NCBI GenBank assembly: GCA_040756715.1 | Contig: JBFLYE010000081.1 | Location: 1 to 6,597, forward strand | Source of the DNA: a bacterium | GTDB lineage: Bacteria; UBA9089; UBA9088 | Direction of reading: 5' to 3' | DNA length: 6,597 nt | In this document: positions 1-6,579 of the stretch, piece by piece | Layout of the letters: each line of letters begins with the position of its first letter | How positions within the stretch are numbered: position 1 is the stretch's first letter | Notes under the pieces: generated by a model | Database searches by the model: none | Told to the model about the DNA's origin: nothing | What the model saw: the letters and a program-made list of their open reading frames with translations, nothing else | Translations under genes and position numbers: made by a program

Positions 1-89
1 CAAAATTTCTTAAAAGGTGGATGAATTTTTAAACAGCTAAACACACCCTATCTATTTTTGCACTAAGTGATGGAAGATACTATAAAAGC
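1..89. other. Non-coding stretch downstream of the spoIID-like gene
   Basis: No gene, tRNA or convincing terminator is seen behind the spoIID-like stop. The only symmetry is CACT-A-AGTG (61-69), too short for a stable hairpin. A minus-strand frame opens at GTG (42-44) and runs off the left edge for 14 codons, but its AGGG is only 1 nt from the start, so I do not call it. Confidence 0.4.
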
Positions 90-1187
90 TTATTCCTCAG
101 AAACCCTCTTTATCTCACAACCTGGAAAATAGAAAGAAAGTATCTCATAGTATGTAAAACCAAGCTTTCCCATTTCCTTTGCTCCCCATTGGCATAGACC
201 TACACCATGTCCATATCCTTTTCCAGTAAAGACAAAAGAATCTTTTGTTTGCTCTATATCAAACAATGTGCTTCTTATAAGATTTTCTCCCATTGCCTTT
301 CTAAATTTAGAACCTAGCATTTGGTAATTTCCCCTTGAATGCTTTATGATTATCTTCTCACACCTTCCATTTTCGGGGTATTTGCTTATTGAATAAATCT
401 TTCTAAGACTAAGCCTTTTTTCTATTTCTATTGATTTAATCTTTGCCTTCCAATGGTAATCTGGTGCCTTAGAACAATATGGACAGACCACACCAGAAAG
501 ATAGGGGATATATTTTCCTCCCTCCCAGGTGTAAGCCGAATTTCCTGTCCTTCCCCCGCAAACTGAATGATAATAAACATAGGCAAGGCTATCTCCATAA
601 TAAAGAAACTCTCCCTTTGTCTCATCTACAGCAGAGATCGCCCTTTCATCCTCAGCATTTATTCCAGCATAGACCTGGCAATGAACAGAATTGCACAGGT
701 CAAAGCCTTCTTTCCTATGCTTTCCAAGGTTTCTATAGACAAATGTCCTGGCAATAACAGCCTGAGCCTTTACTGTCTCAAAAGGCCATTTTGGGTTTAT
801 CTCCATCTTGATCACGCCATAGAGGTAATTTTCAATATCAATGATGTTGATAGCAAGCAGATTCCCCTGATTTATATTTATTTCAATATCTCCCCGATAC
901 CTTCTTTTTCCAATTATGATATGTGAATTTATTGGCTCAATTATTATAGGTGGCTGAAAAATGCCGTAGCCTTCTATTTTTATAAGACGATGATTTGCTT
1001 CTAAAGAAAGAGGGGTCTCATATCTCCTTATAATTTTTCCATCAGGGCTGGTTATTTCATAGTATCCAGAGGAAGAAACAAGAAGATTCTTTTCCTTTGC
1101 CACACAAACCCTTATCTCAAAACAAAAGGAGGGTTTTAGGAATAATAGAAGAAAAAAAATTGTAAATTTTAAATTTGCAATTTTCAA
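90..1187 (-). CDS. SpoIID/LytB-family secreted protein (putative peptidoglycan lytic transglycosylase)
   Basis: This 365-residue protein carries the SpoIID/LytB fold. In sporulating bacteria SpoIID cleaves glycan strands stripped of stem peptides; homologues are widespread in non-sporulating bacteria, where the role is less clear. Visible signatures are NYLYGVI (120-126), then ME at 128-129 and WPFETVKAQAVIARTFVY (134-151), where E129 matches the catalytic Glu of SpoIID. HCQVYAG (169-175) has the His-Cys pair that binds zinc in characterised SpoIID. YYHSVCGGRTG (205-215) and GYGHGVGLCQWGAKEMG (324-340) follow, and FYFPG lies near the end. Residues 1-22 form a hydrophobic signal peptide (FFLLLFL), so the product should be exported; no lipobox is seen. 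The protein is rich in cysteine (ten), including CPYC at 235-238. The start is TTG, with no Shine-Dalgarno, 3 bp after the pilT stop; no ATG occurs in frame before codon 128, so coupled translation is likely. The family call is firm, while the substrate is inferred. Confidence 0.93.
   Translation of the reverse strand: MKIANLKFTIFFLLLFLKPSFCFEIRVCVAKEKNLLVSSSGYYEITSPDGKIIRRYETPLSLEANHRLIKIEGYGIFQPPIIIEPINSHIIIGKRRYRGDIEININQGNLLAINIIDIENYLYGVIKMEINPKWPFETVKAQAVIARTFVYRNLGKHRKEGFDLCNSVHCQVYAGINAEDERAISAVDETKGEFLYYGDSLAYVYYHSVCGGRTGNSAYTWEGGKYIPYLSGVVCPYCSKAPDYHWKAKIKSIEIEKRLSLRKIYSISKYPENGRCEKIIIKHSRGNYQMLGSKFRKAMGENLIRSTLFDIEQTKDSFVFTGKGYGHGVGLCQWGAKEMGKLGFTYYEILSFYFPGCEIKRVSEE
1156..1184. 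repeat. 29-bp AT-rich near-perfect palindrome at the spoIID-like gene start
   Basis: Two 14-bp arms, 1156-1169 and 1171-1184, are inverted repeats around a single base, with one mismatch (T1163 against G1177). The element lies just inside the spoIID-like reading frame and encodes roughly residues 2-11. It contains few G or C bases and has no intrinsic-terminator layout. It could be a small dispersed repeat that now forms the N-terminus, a cruciform or RNA hairpin near the start codon, or chance in AT-rich DNA. Confidence 0.6.
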
Positions 1188-1190
1188 TTT

Positions 1191-2396
1191 TTAGATAGGT
1201 CTTTGAGCAGAAGAAGATGGGGGCATACCAGGTATATTGATTGATGGTTTTTGGAGAGAAGAGAATGGGGCTACACCAGGAGTCGGGCTTGGCGCTGGCC
1301 TTTGAGGTGGAGGCTGTTCCATTGGTCTACTTAAAGTAGGAGAAGGGGGTGCCATTCCAAAGCTTGCTTTATCAACTGCCCTAAGATATGCATCCTCCTT
1401 TGTTATCTTGTTTTTCATTACTAGCATCTTTAAGCATTGGTCCATTGATTGCATCCCATCCTTTGCTCCTGTCTGGATTATTGAGGGCATCTGATGGGTC
1501 TTTCCCTCCCTTATAAGATTCCTTATCGCAGGTGTTGCCACCATAATCTCACAGGCAACCACCCGACCTTTGCCATCTATTGTGGGAATAAGGGTCTGGG
1601 AAATAACCGCAACCAGAGCCTCTGAAAGCTGTGTCCTTATTTGCTGTTGCTGGTGGGGTGGAAATACATCAACAATTCTGTCAATTGTCTGGGGTGCTGA
1701 ATTTGTATGTAAGGTTGCAAAGACAACATGTCCTGTCTCTGCGGCGGTTAATGCCATCTGGATTGTTTCTAAGTCTCTCATTTCACCAACCAGGATAACA
1801 TCAGGGTCTTCCCTTAATGCACTCCTTAAGGCAATGGCAAAGGAATTTGTATGTGGACCAACCTCCCTTTGATTAACCAGGCATTTCTTATTCTCATGGA
1901 CAAACTCAATTGGGTCTTCAATGGTTAAGATATGGTCTTCCCTTTCAGAGTTAATAATATCAACCATTGAGGCGAGGGTGGTTGATTTTCCACTTCCGGT
2001 TGGCCCGGTAACCAAAATAAGCCCCTTTTTGGAACGGGCAAGACTTCCGCAAACCGGAGGCAAACCCAATTCCTCAATGCTTTTTATCTTTGTAGGAATA
2101 ATTCTAAATGCTGCACCCTCCCCCCTTCTTTGATAGAATGCATTAACCCTGAATCTTCCAATCTCAGCTAGTTCAATGGCAAAGTCTATCTCATGCTTTT
2201 CTTCAAATTGCGCCTTTCTTTCATCGGTTAGAATCTCATAAATCATTTCATGAACCCTATCTTTGGTATATATTTCATTATCTACGGGTGTAAGTGCACC
2301 GTGGATCCTTAAAAGGGGATATGCACCCGAGGAAAGGTGGATATCGGATGCCCCCCTTTCCTTGCATATGATTAAAAGGTCGGATATTTCGTACAT
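1191..2396 (-). CDS. pilT: Type IV pilus retraction ATPase PilT, with proline-rich C-terminal tail
   Basis: PilT is the cytoplasmic hexameric ATPase that depolymerises type IV pili and drives twitching motility. The N-terminal PAS-like half has the typical ASDIHLSSG (16-24). Then come Walker A GPTGSGKST (131-139), the Asp box ILTIEDPIEF (156-165), Walker B DPDVILVGEMRD (197-208) and the His box HVVFATLHTN (223-232). The sequence AIRNLIREGK (290-299) holds the AIRNLIRE motif that is needed for retraction in PilT and separates it from PilB/GspE assembly ATPases; no tetracysteine zinc motif of PilB type is present. The core ends near residue 347. Residues 348-401 are an extra tail in which about a third of residues are proline, with many Ser and Gln; most PilT proteins (roughly 340-370 residues) lack it. 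ATG at 2394-2396 is preceded by AGGA with 6-nt spacing. It lies 15 bp after the GAF/MshEN gene, consistent with one transcript. The pilus assembly genes are not in this window. Confidence 0.97.
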   Translation of the reverse strand: MYEISDLLIICKERGASDIHLSSGAYPLLRIHGALTPVDNEIYTKDRVHEMIYEILTDERKAQFEEKHEIDFAIELAEIGRFRVNAFYQRRGEGAAFRIIPTKIKSIEELGLPPVCGSLARSKKGLILVTGPTGSGKSTTLASMVDIINSEREDHILTIEDPIEFVHENKKCLVNQREVGPHTNSFAIALRSALREDPDVILVGEMRDLETIQMALTAAETGHVVFATLHTNSAPQTIDRIVDVFPPHQQQQIRTQLSEALVAVISQTLIPTIDGKGRVVACEIMVATPAIRNLIREGKTHQMPSIIQTGAKDGMQSMDQCLKMLVMKNKITKEDAYLRAVDKASFGMAPPSPTLSRPMEQPPPQRPAPSPTPGVAPFSSLQKPSINIPGMPPSSSAQRPI

Positions 2397-2402
2397 CTTA
2401 AA

Positions 2403-2406
2403 TCCT
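2403..2406 (-). promoter_or_regulatory. Shine-Dalgarno of pilT
   Basis: AGGA on the minus strand lies 6 nt before the pilT ATG. It is the clearest ribosome binding site in the window and supports the MYEISDLL start. The other four genes have weak or no Shine-Dalgarno sequences. Confidence 0.55.
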
Positions 2407-2411
2407 AAATT

Positions 2412-3905
2412 TTATTCCTTTCCAAACAATCCCTCAATCATATCAACGATATTTCTTTTTGCACCCAATGATGGCTTTATCTCACAATTTGTTATCTTTT
2501 CCATCTCCATTATACAATTAAGGTCAAGGGGATCTGCCATCACAACAGAAAGCTCATTTTCAAATTTCATAATGGGAAGGACAAAATATTTCCTCATAAA
2601 ATCAAGGGGAAGTAAGGATGCAGCCTCTTTGTCGATCATTCTTAGCGTAAGGGTGACATATGGGATGTCTAATTGATGGGAAAGGGCACAATTTAGGGCA
2701 TCTTCGGTTAAAACACCTAAATCTTCAACCAATACCTCTCCCACCTTTTTCCTTACCGGAAGGTATTTTTGAAGATGCAAAGCCTTTTGAAGGTGCTCTT
2801 CGCTTATGAGATTAAAATCCTTAAGCACCTGGCCAATGAGCCTTTTCGGAGCTTCCTCTCCAGAAGGAGCCTCTTCTTTTACCGGCTCCCCTCCAAATAT
2901 ATATGAATAAAGCCTTGCATTTTCAATGGCTAATGCTATCTGATTTGCTAGGAGGGTAAAAAATTCTATTTCGCTCTCATCAAAGCAAGGTTTATCTATT
3001 TTATTTATCGCCTCGATTACCCCAATTGTCTTTGTCTTTCCCTTTAAAGGTGCGGCTATAATGGATTTTGTCTTAAATCCACTTGCCTGGTCAATGTGGG
3101 AGGCAAACCTTTCGTCTTTGCTTACATCTTTTATAACCAATGGCTTGTTATTTTGTGCAACCCAACCGGCAATGCCCTCTCCTGGTGCAAGCCTTATCTC
3201 CCTTATCTTCTGACCCTTTTCTCCCTCGATAACCTCAAAGACAAGCTCATTGGTTATTTCATCAATCAGCATTAAAGATGATACCTCGGCATTCATTGCC
3301 TTGGTTGCCATTCTCATTGAAAGGTTAAGCAATTCCCTTATATTATGACAGGCATTAAGAACAAGCCCAACATCAACCAATATCCTTAAAGCCTTTGCCT
3401 TATAGTTTAATTCCTCCTTAAGCCTGTGGTTTTCAAGTAAAAGGGCGGTAGAGTGGGAAATTGTCTCTAAAAGCTCAAGGTCATCTTTGGTAAATGGCTC
3501 CTTTTCAAGCTTGTTGATAACCTCAATAACACCAAGAAGGTTATCATCAAGGATAATGGGGGTTGCCATAATATTGTAAGTCTTATAGTTTATATCCTCG
3601 GCTATCTTTTTATAAAACCTCTCGTCCTTGTTTACATCAGGCACAACTATACTTTGCTTTGTTTCTGCCACATAGCCTACTATGCCCGTGCCCATCTTTA
3701 CCCTAAATCTCTTTACCTCCTCAGCCTTTTCTCCCTTTGCTACCTTAAAAATAAGTTCATCCCCTTCCTTCAAAAGAAGGCTTCCTGCATCTGTTTCTGT
3801 TATTTCTAAGGTAAGGCTCATTATCTTCTCAAGGACCTCATCCAGAGGAGCAAAAAGAACCATTAAGGAGCTTATTTTATTTAATGCATCTATCCTTTTG
3901 TCCAT
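2412..3905 (-). CDS. GAF-GAF-MshEN (GspE/PilB N-terminal) putative sensor protein
   Basis: This is a 497-residue soluble protein without signal peptide or membrane segment. Two GAF domains (about 18-157 and 185-326) come first; the halves resemble each other, with GTGIVGYVAE/GEGIAGWVAQ, NKDERF/SKDERF and LLGVIEVINK/TIGVIEAINK at matching places. Each ends in a helix (LLLENHRLKEEL; LAIENARL) that could form a dimer stalk. After an acidic linker (337-353) comes an MshEN domain (about 354-493), the domain found at the N-terminus of PilB, GspE and MshE. Its C-terminal half is typical, with ASLLPLDFMRKYFVLPI and then VVMADPLDL. No ATPase, kinase, GGDEF, EAL or HTH domain follows. GAF domains bind small ligands or serve as dimer interfaces, and some MshEN domains bind cyclic di-GMP. 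Position directly before pilT suggests control of the pilus motors, which is inference. ATG at 3903-3905 has no good Shine-Dalgarno. Domain calls are firm; ligand and partner are unknown. Confidence 0.9.
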   Translation of the reverse strand: MDKRIDALNKISSLMVLFAPLDEVLEKIMSLTLEITETDAGSLLLKEGDELIFKVAKGEKAEEVKRFRVKMGTGIVGYVAETKQSIVVPDVNKDERFYKKIAEDINYKTYNIMATPIILDDNLLGVIEVINKLEKEPFTKDDLELLETISHSTALLLENHRLKEELNYKAKALRILVDVGLVLNACHNIRELLNLSMRMATKAMNAEVSSLMLIDEITNELVFEVIEGEKGQKIREIRLAPGEGIAGWVAQNNKPLVIKDVSKDERFASHIDQASGFKTKSIIAAPLKGKTKTIGVIEAINKIDKPCFDESEIEFFTLLANQIALAIENARLYSYIFGGEPVKEEAPSGEEAPKRLIGQVLKDFNLISEEHLQKALHLQKYLPVRKKVGEVLVEDLGVLTEDALNCALSHQLDIPYVTLTLRMIDKEAASLLPLDFMRKYFVLPIMKFENELSVVMADPLDLNCIMEMEKITNCEIKPSLGAKRNIVDMIEGLFGKE

Positions 3906-3948
3906 CTTATCATTATTTTAACTTCTTTATTTAAAATTGTAAAGAATT

Positions 3949-4674
3949 TTATTGCCTCCCCTGATTAGCTAACTCTTCTGATATTCCCAATGTAATATCT
4001 ACCTTTGTTCCTTCATCTACCCTCATCCCAGAAATTGGGCTTTGCTTTAAAACAATGGCCTCTGTTCCTGGCTCTAATAGGATATCTCCTAATACAAGAT
4101 TATATTCTTTTATTGTAGAGCTTGCAACATCAAGGCAAAGACCACAAAGGTTTGGCATAAGAAAAGAAGCCTGTTTTTTTCCTGCTGAGACAAGAAGGTT
4201 CACCCTATCCCCCTCTTTTATCCCCTCCTTTTCAGCACTAAATCCTAAAACTATATCCTTTGGTTTTTCTGAGCTGATATATGTGATATTCCCTAATGCA
4301 AGACCAATTCTTGAAAGGATTATCTTGGCAGAATAGAGGTCTTTCCCAATGAGCCTTGGAATAGAAACATTTGGCATTCCAAGGCTTATTACCACCTTTA
4401 TCTTTTCTCCCTTTCTTATCTTCTCCCCTGGTTCTGGCTCCTGGCTAATTACATAATCCTTTGGAATTGTATTGTGGTATGAGCTTTCCTCTATAATCCT
4501 TAACTTATTCTTCCCCAATATCCCCCTGGTTGAAATTATATCCTTTCCCTTTAAATCAGGAACATCGATTAAGACTTCTTTTCTCTCCAAAATAAAAATT
4601 GTAAGGCCGGCAAATAATATTGCTACCAAGAGAAAGGAAAAGAAAAAGATAAGCCCTTTTAGAATTTGTTTCAT
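3949..4674 (-). CDS. Membrane-anchored protein with three PASTA domains
   Basis: This 241-residue protein has a short cytoplasmic start (MKQILKG), one membrane segment at about 7-29, and then three tandem PASTA domains outside the membrane (about 35-99, 100-165 and 171-230). Each repeat shows the PASTA pattern: a V/MPxL-like opening (VPDLKGK, IPRLIGK, MPNLCGL), a helix, and a closing strand after a G-x-K/R-V turn (GEKIKVVISLG, GDRVNLLVSAG, GTKVDITLG). The first repeat also has the classic QEPEPGEKI. PASTA domains occur in penicillin-binding proteins and in Ser/Thr kinases of the PknB/PrkC type, where they sense or bind peptidoglycan or muropeptides. Here no kinase or transpeptidase domain is attached, so the protein is a likely wall-binding or scaffold factor; the function is inferred. 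CxxC at 177-180 in the third repeat is unusual. ATG at 4672-4674 follows only a weak GGA. It lies 43 bp before the GAF/MshEN gene. Confidence 0.9.
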   Translation of the reverse strand: MKQILKGLIFFFSFLLVAILFAGLTIFILERKEVLIDVPDLKGKDIISTRGILGKNKLRIIEESSYHNTIPKDYVISQEPEPGEKIRKGEKIKVVISLGMPNVSIPRLIGKDLYSAKIILSRIGLALGNITYISSEKPKDIVLGFSAEKEGIKEGDRVNLLVSAGKKQASFLMPNLCGLCLDVASSTIKEYNLVLGDILLEPGTEAIVLKQSPISGMRVDEGTKVDITLGISEELANQGRQ

Positions 4675-4734
4675 AAATCCAATTAGTAATTTAAGATTGA
4701 AAACAATTCAGGGCAAAAATTCTTAAATCTTAAC
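4675..4734. repeat. ilvB-PASTA intergenic gap with 8-bp inverted repeat
   Basis: The two arms ttaagatt (4691-4698) and aatcttaa (4726-4733) are perfect inverted repeats around a 27-nt loop, directly behind the ilvB stop. The stem has one G-C pair and no following T run, so it is a poor intrinsic terminator. On the minus strand a weak promoter-like pair, TTGCCC (4711-4716) and TAAATT (4688-4693) with 17-bp spacing, overlaps it, each hexamer matching the consensus at four of six positions. The gap may therefore be only a spacer within one transcript. Confidence 0.3.
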
Positions 4735-6411
4735 TTACGCAATCCCATCGATCATCTGAGAAAGCCCTGCACCAGCTGGAACCATGGGAAATACATTTTC
4801 ATATCTTGCAATCCTAAAATCAATCAAGACAGGGCCTTTGAATTTAATCGCTTGTTTAATGGCAGAATCTACCTCCTCTTTTTTATTAATCCTTATTCCA
4901 AGCGCACCATAAGCTAAAGCAAGCTTTACAAAATCTGGTGCAATTGCAATGTCTGTATGGGAATACCTCTTCTCATAAAATAGCTCCTGCCATTGCCTGA
5001 CCATTCCAAGATATTGGTTATTCAATATAGCAACCTTAACCGGCAATTTCTCCTGAACACAGGTTGCCAATTCCTGAATATTCATTTGTATAGAGCCATC
5101 GCCGGCAATATCAAATACAATTTGTCCTGGATTTCCCATTGCTGCACCAATTGCTGCCGGAAACCCATAACCCATTGTTCCTAGACCACCCGATGACAAA
5201 AATTGCCTTGGTTTTTTGAATTTATAGTATTGGGCAGCCCACATCTGATTCTGACCAACCTCAGTGGTAATGATTGCCTCTCCCTTGGTTAGTTTATAAA
5301 GCCTCTCAATCACATATTGTGGCTTAAGCTCCTCATTATCTTTGTAGGTTAAGGGATATTTTTCCTTCCATTCGGCTATCTGCTTTACCCATTCACAAAT
5401 CTCGGGTGGCTTTACTATTTTGTTAAGCTCAGCCAATATTGCCTTACAATCACCCACAATCGGGATATTTGCCGGGATATTCTTGCTTATCTCGGCTGGA
5501 TCTATATCAATATGGATTACACTAGCATTTCTTGCAAATTCATCCATTTTTCCCGTTATTCTGTCATCAAACCTTGCGCCAATTGCAATGATTAAATCTG
5601 CCTCAAGTATAGCACTATTTGCATACTTTGTCCCATGCATCCCAAGCATCCCTAAAAATAAAGGGTGCTCTCCCGGGAATGCCCCTAGCCCCATTAAGGT
5701 GCTGGTTATGGGAATTCCTGTCTTCTCAACAAATTCCCTTAATTCCTCTCCCGCATTGCTTGAGATAACGCCACCACCCGAATAAACCACTGGCTTTTTG
5801 GATTTTTGGATTAGCTCGGCTGCCTTTTTTATTTGCCCAGGATGGCCTTTGTAGGTTGGGTTATAGCTCCTTAAAGATACCTCTTTAATCGGCTTATAAA
5901 CTGCCTTATTGGTTGAGACATCTTTTGGAATATCAATAAGAATAGGGCCAGGCCTTCCACTTCTTGCCAGATAGAATGCCTCCTTTACAATGCCGTATAG
6001 GTCGGCGGTATTTTTTACCAGATAATTTTGCTTTGTAATAGGCCTGGTTATTCCAACAATATCTGCCTCCTGAAAGGCATCGTTTCCAATCATTGAGGTA
6101 GGAACCTGACCTGTCAGAGCAACGATTGGGATTGAATCCATATATGCTGTGGCAATCCCGGTAACCAGGTTGGTTGCCCCAGGTCCTGAGGTGGCAATGC
6201 AAACCCCTACCCTTCCGGTTGACCTGGCATATCCATCTGCGGCATGTGCGGCTGCTTGCTCATGCCGAACAAGGACAACCTTTATCTCGGGTGTTTTATA
6301 AAAGACATCAAAAATAGGAAGCACAGCTCCTCCTTGATAGCCAAAGATAACTCTCGTCCCCTCTTCCTTTAATGCTTCAATCAATATTTCAGCCCCTGTT
6401 TTCAATAGCAT
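4735..6411 (-). CDS. ilvB: Acetolactate synthase (acetohydroxyacid synthase) large, catalytic subunit
   Basis: The enzyme joins pyruvate with pyruvate or 2-oxobutyrate to give acetolactate or acetohydroxybutyrate, the first common step of valine, leucine and isoleucine synthesis. It uses thiamine diphosphate, Mg2+ and FAD. At 558 residues it has normal length for the family and all three domains: N-terminal pyrimidine-binding ([16 protein letters not shown] at 48-63, with catalytic E51), a central FAD domain ([11 protein letters not shown] at 278-288), and a C-terminal diphosphate-binding domain (GDGSIQMN at 437-444 through ILNN at 462-465). GMVRQWQ (469-475), with the Trp typical of true acetohydroxyacid synthases, and [12 protein letters not shown] (538-549) separate it from catabolic ALS, pyruvate oxidase and glyoxylate carboligase. 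ATG at 6409-6411 lacks a clear Shine-Dalgarno but gives the family's usual N-terminus ([14 protein letters not shown]). The regulatory subunit ilvN, often next downstream, is absent; the next gene is a PASTA protein. Confidence 0.97.
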   Translation of the reverse strand: MLLKTGAEILIEALKEEGTRVIFGYQGGAVLPIFDVFYKTPEIKVVLVRHEQAAAHAADGYARSTGRVGVCIATSGPGATNLVTGIATAYMDSIPIVALTGQVPTSMIGNDAFQEADIVGITRPITKQNYLVKNTADLYGIVKEAFYLARSGRPGPILIDIPKDVSTNKAVYKPIKEVSLRSYNPTYKGHPGQIKKAAELIQKSKKPVVYSGGGVISSNAGEELREFVEKTGIPITSTLMGLGAFPGEHPLFLGMLGMHGTKYANSAILEADLIIAIGARFDDRITGKMDEFARNASVIHIDIDPAEISKNIPANIPIVGDCKAILAELNKIVKPPEICEWVKQIAEWKEKYPLTYKDNEELKPQYVIERLYKLTKGEAIITTEVGQNQMWAAQYYKFKKPRQFLSSGGLGTMGYGFPAAIGAAMGNPGQIVFDIAGDGSIQMNIQELATCVQEKLPVKVAILNNQYLGMVRQWQELFYEKRYSHTDIAIAPDFVKLALAYGALGIRINKKEEVDSAIKQAIKFKGPVLIDFRIARYENVFPMVPAGAGLSQMIDGIA

Positions 6412-6438
6412 AAGTTTAAGATATAAAGTTTCATTTTT

Positions 6439-6468
6439 ATTTTACCAATCTAATATAGAGGTTTGCAA
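6439..6468 (-). promoter_or_regulatory. Candidate proximal ilvB promoter (extended -10)
   Basis: On the minus strand TTGCAA (6463-6468) and TAAAAT (6439-6444) are 18 bp apart. The -10 is preceded by TGG, matching the TGn extended -10 element. Transcription would begin near 6432 and leave a leader of about 20 nt before the ilvB ATG. The call rests on consensus matching in AT-rich DNA, so false positives are likely. Confidence 0.35.
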
Positions 6469-6478
6469 GAAAAATTCA

Positions 6479-6507
6479 TTTATAGTTAATTCCATAACGC
6501 TTTACAA
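6479..6507 (-). promoter_or_regulatory. Candidate distal ilvB promoter
   Basis: On the minus strand TTGTAA (6502-6507) and TATAAA (6479-6484) are exactly 17 bp apart, matching the sigma70 consensus at four and five of six positions. Transcription would begin near 6471, giving a leader of about 60 nt. I see no attenuator hairpin, leader peptide or T-box in the leader that would indicate amino-acid control. Confidence 0.3.
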
Positions 6508-6551
6508 AATGTATGTGTTTAGATAATCTTAAGGAAAACTTTATAAAATTA

Positions 6552-6579
6552 TGAATTTTGAATGTTGAATTTTGAATTA
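6552..6579. repeat. Tandem 7-bp repeat, four units of TGAATNN
   Basis: Read on the plus strand, the units are TGAATTT, TGAATGT, TGAATTT and TGAATTA without gaps, so a 12-mer occurs twice 14 bp apart. An 8-bp inverted repeat flanks the block: ATAAAATT (6543-6550) and AATTTTAT (6590-6597), the latter ending at the window edge. The region is non-coding and upstream of both candidate ilvB promoters. The function is unknown; it resembles a simple AT-rich intergenic repeat. Confidence 0.6.

Noticed and set aside
1-44. Minus-strand GTG frame running off the left edge
   Set aside because: It has only 14 codons, the AGGG before it is 1 nt from the GTG, and the peptide gives no family signal.
479-926. 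Two plus-strand open frames opposite the spoIID-like gene
   Set aside because: They are antisense to a clear family member, show no family motif and have no ribosome binding site that I can defend.
90-1187. Evidence that the organism forms endospores
   Set aside because: SpoIID/LytB homologues are common in non-sporulating bacteria, and no other sporulation gene is present.
1570-2133. Plus-strand open frames opposite pilT
   Set aside because: They mirror the conserved Walker and His-box codons of pilT on the other strand; the peptides are unlike any family I know.
2263-2676. 137-codon plus-strand frame spanning the pilT/GAF gene junction
   Set aside because: It overlaps two firm genes in antisense and has no recognisable domain.
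4691-4733. Intrinsic terminator after ilvB
   Set aside because: The 8-bp stem has a single G-C pair and a 27-nt loop, and no U run follows, so termination is unlikely.
5933-6202. 89-codon minus-strand frame inside ilvB
   Set aside because: It is an out-of-frame shadow of a well-conserved ilvB region, and its translation has no recognisable domain.
6412-6471. T-box, attenuator or riboswitch in the ilvB leader
   Set aside because: The leader is short (about 20 or 60 nt), AT-rich and without a stable hairpin, a T-box core or a peptide rich in Val, Leu or Ile codons.
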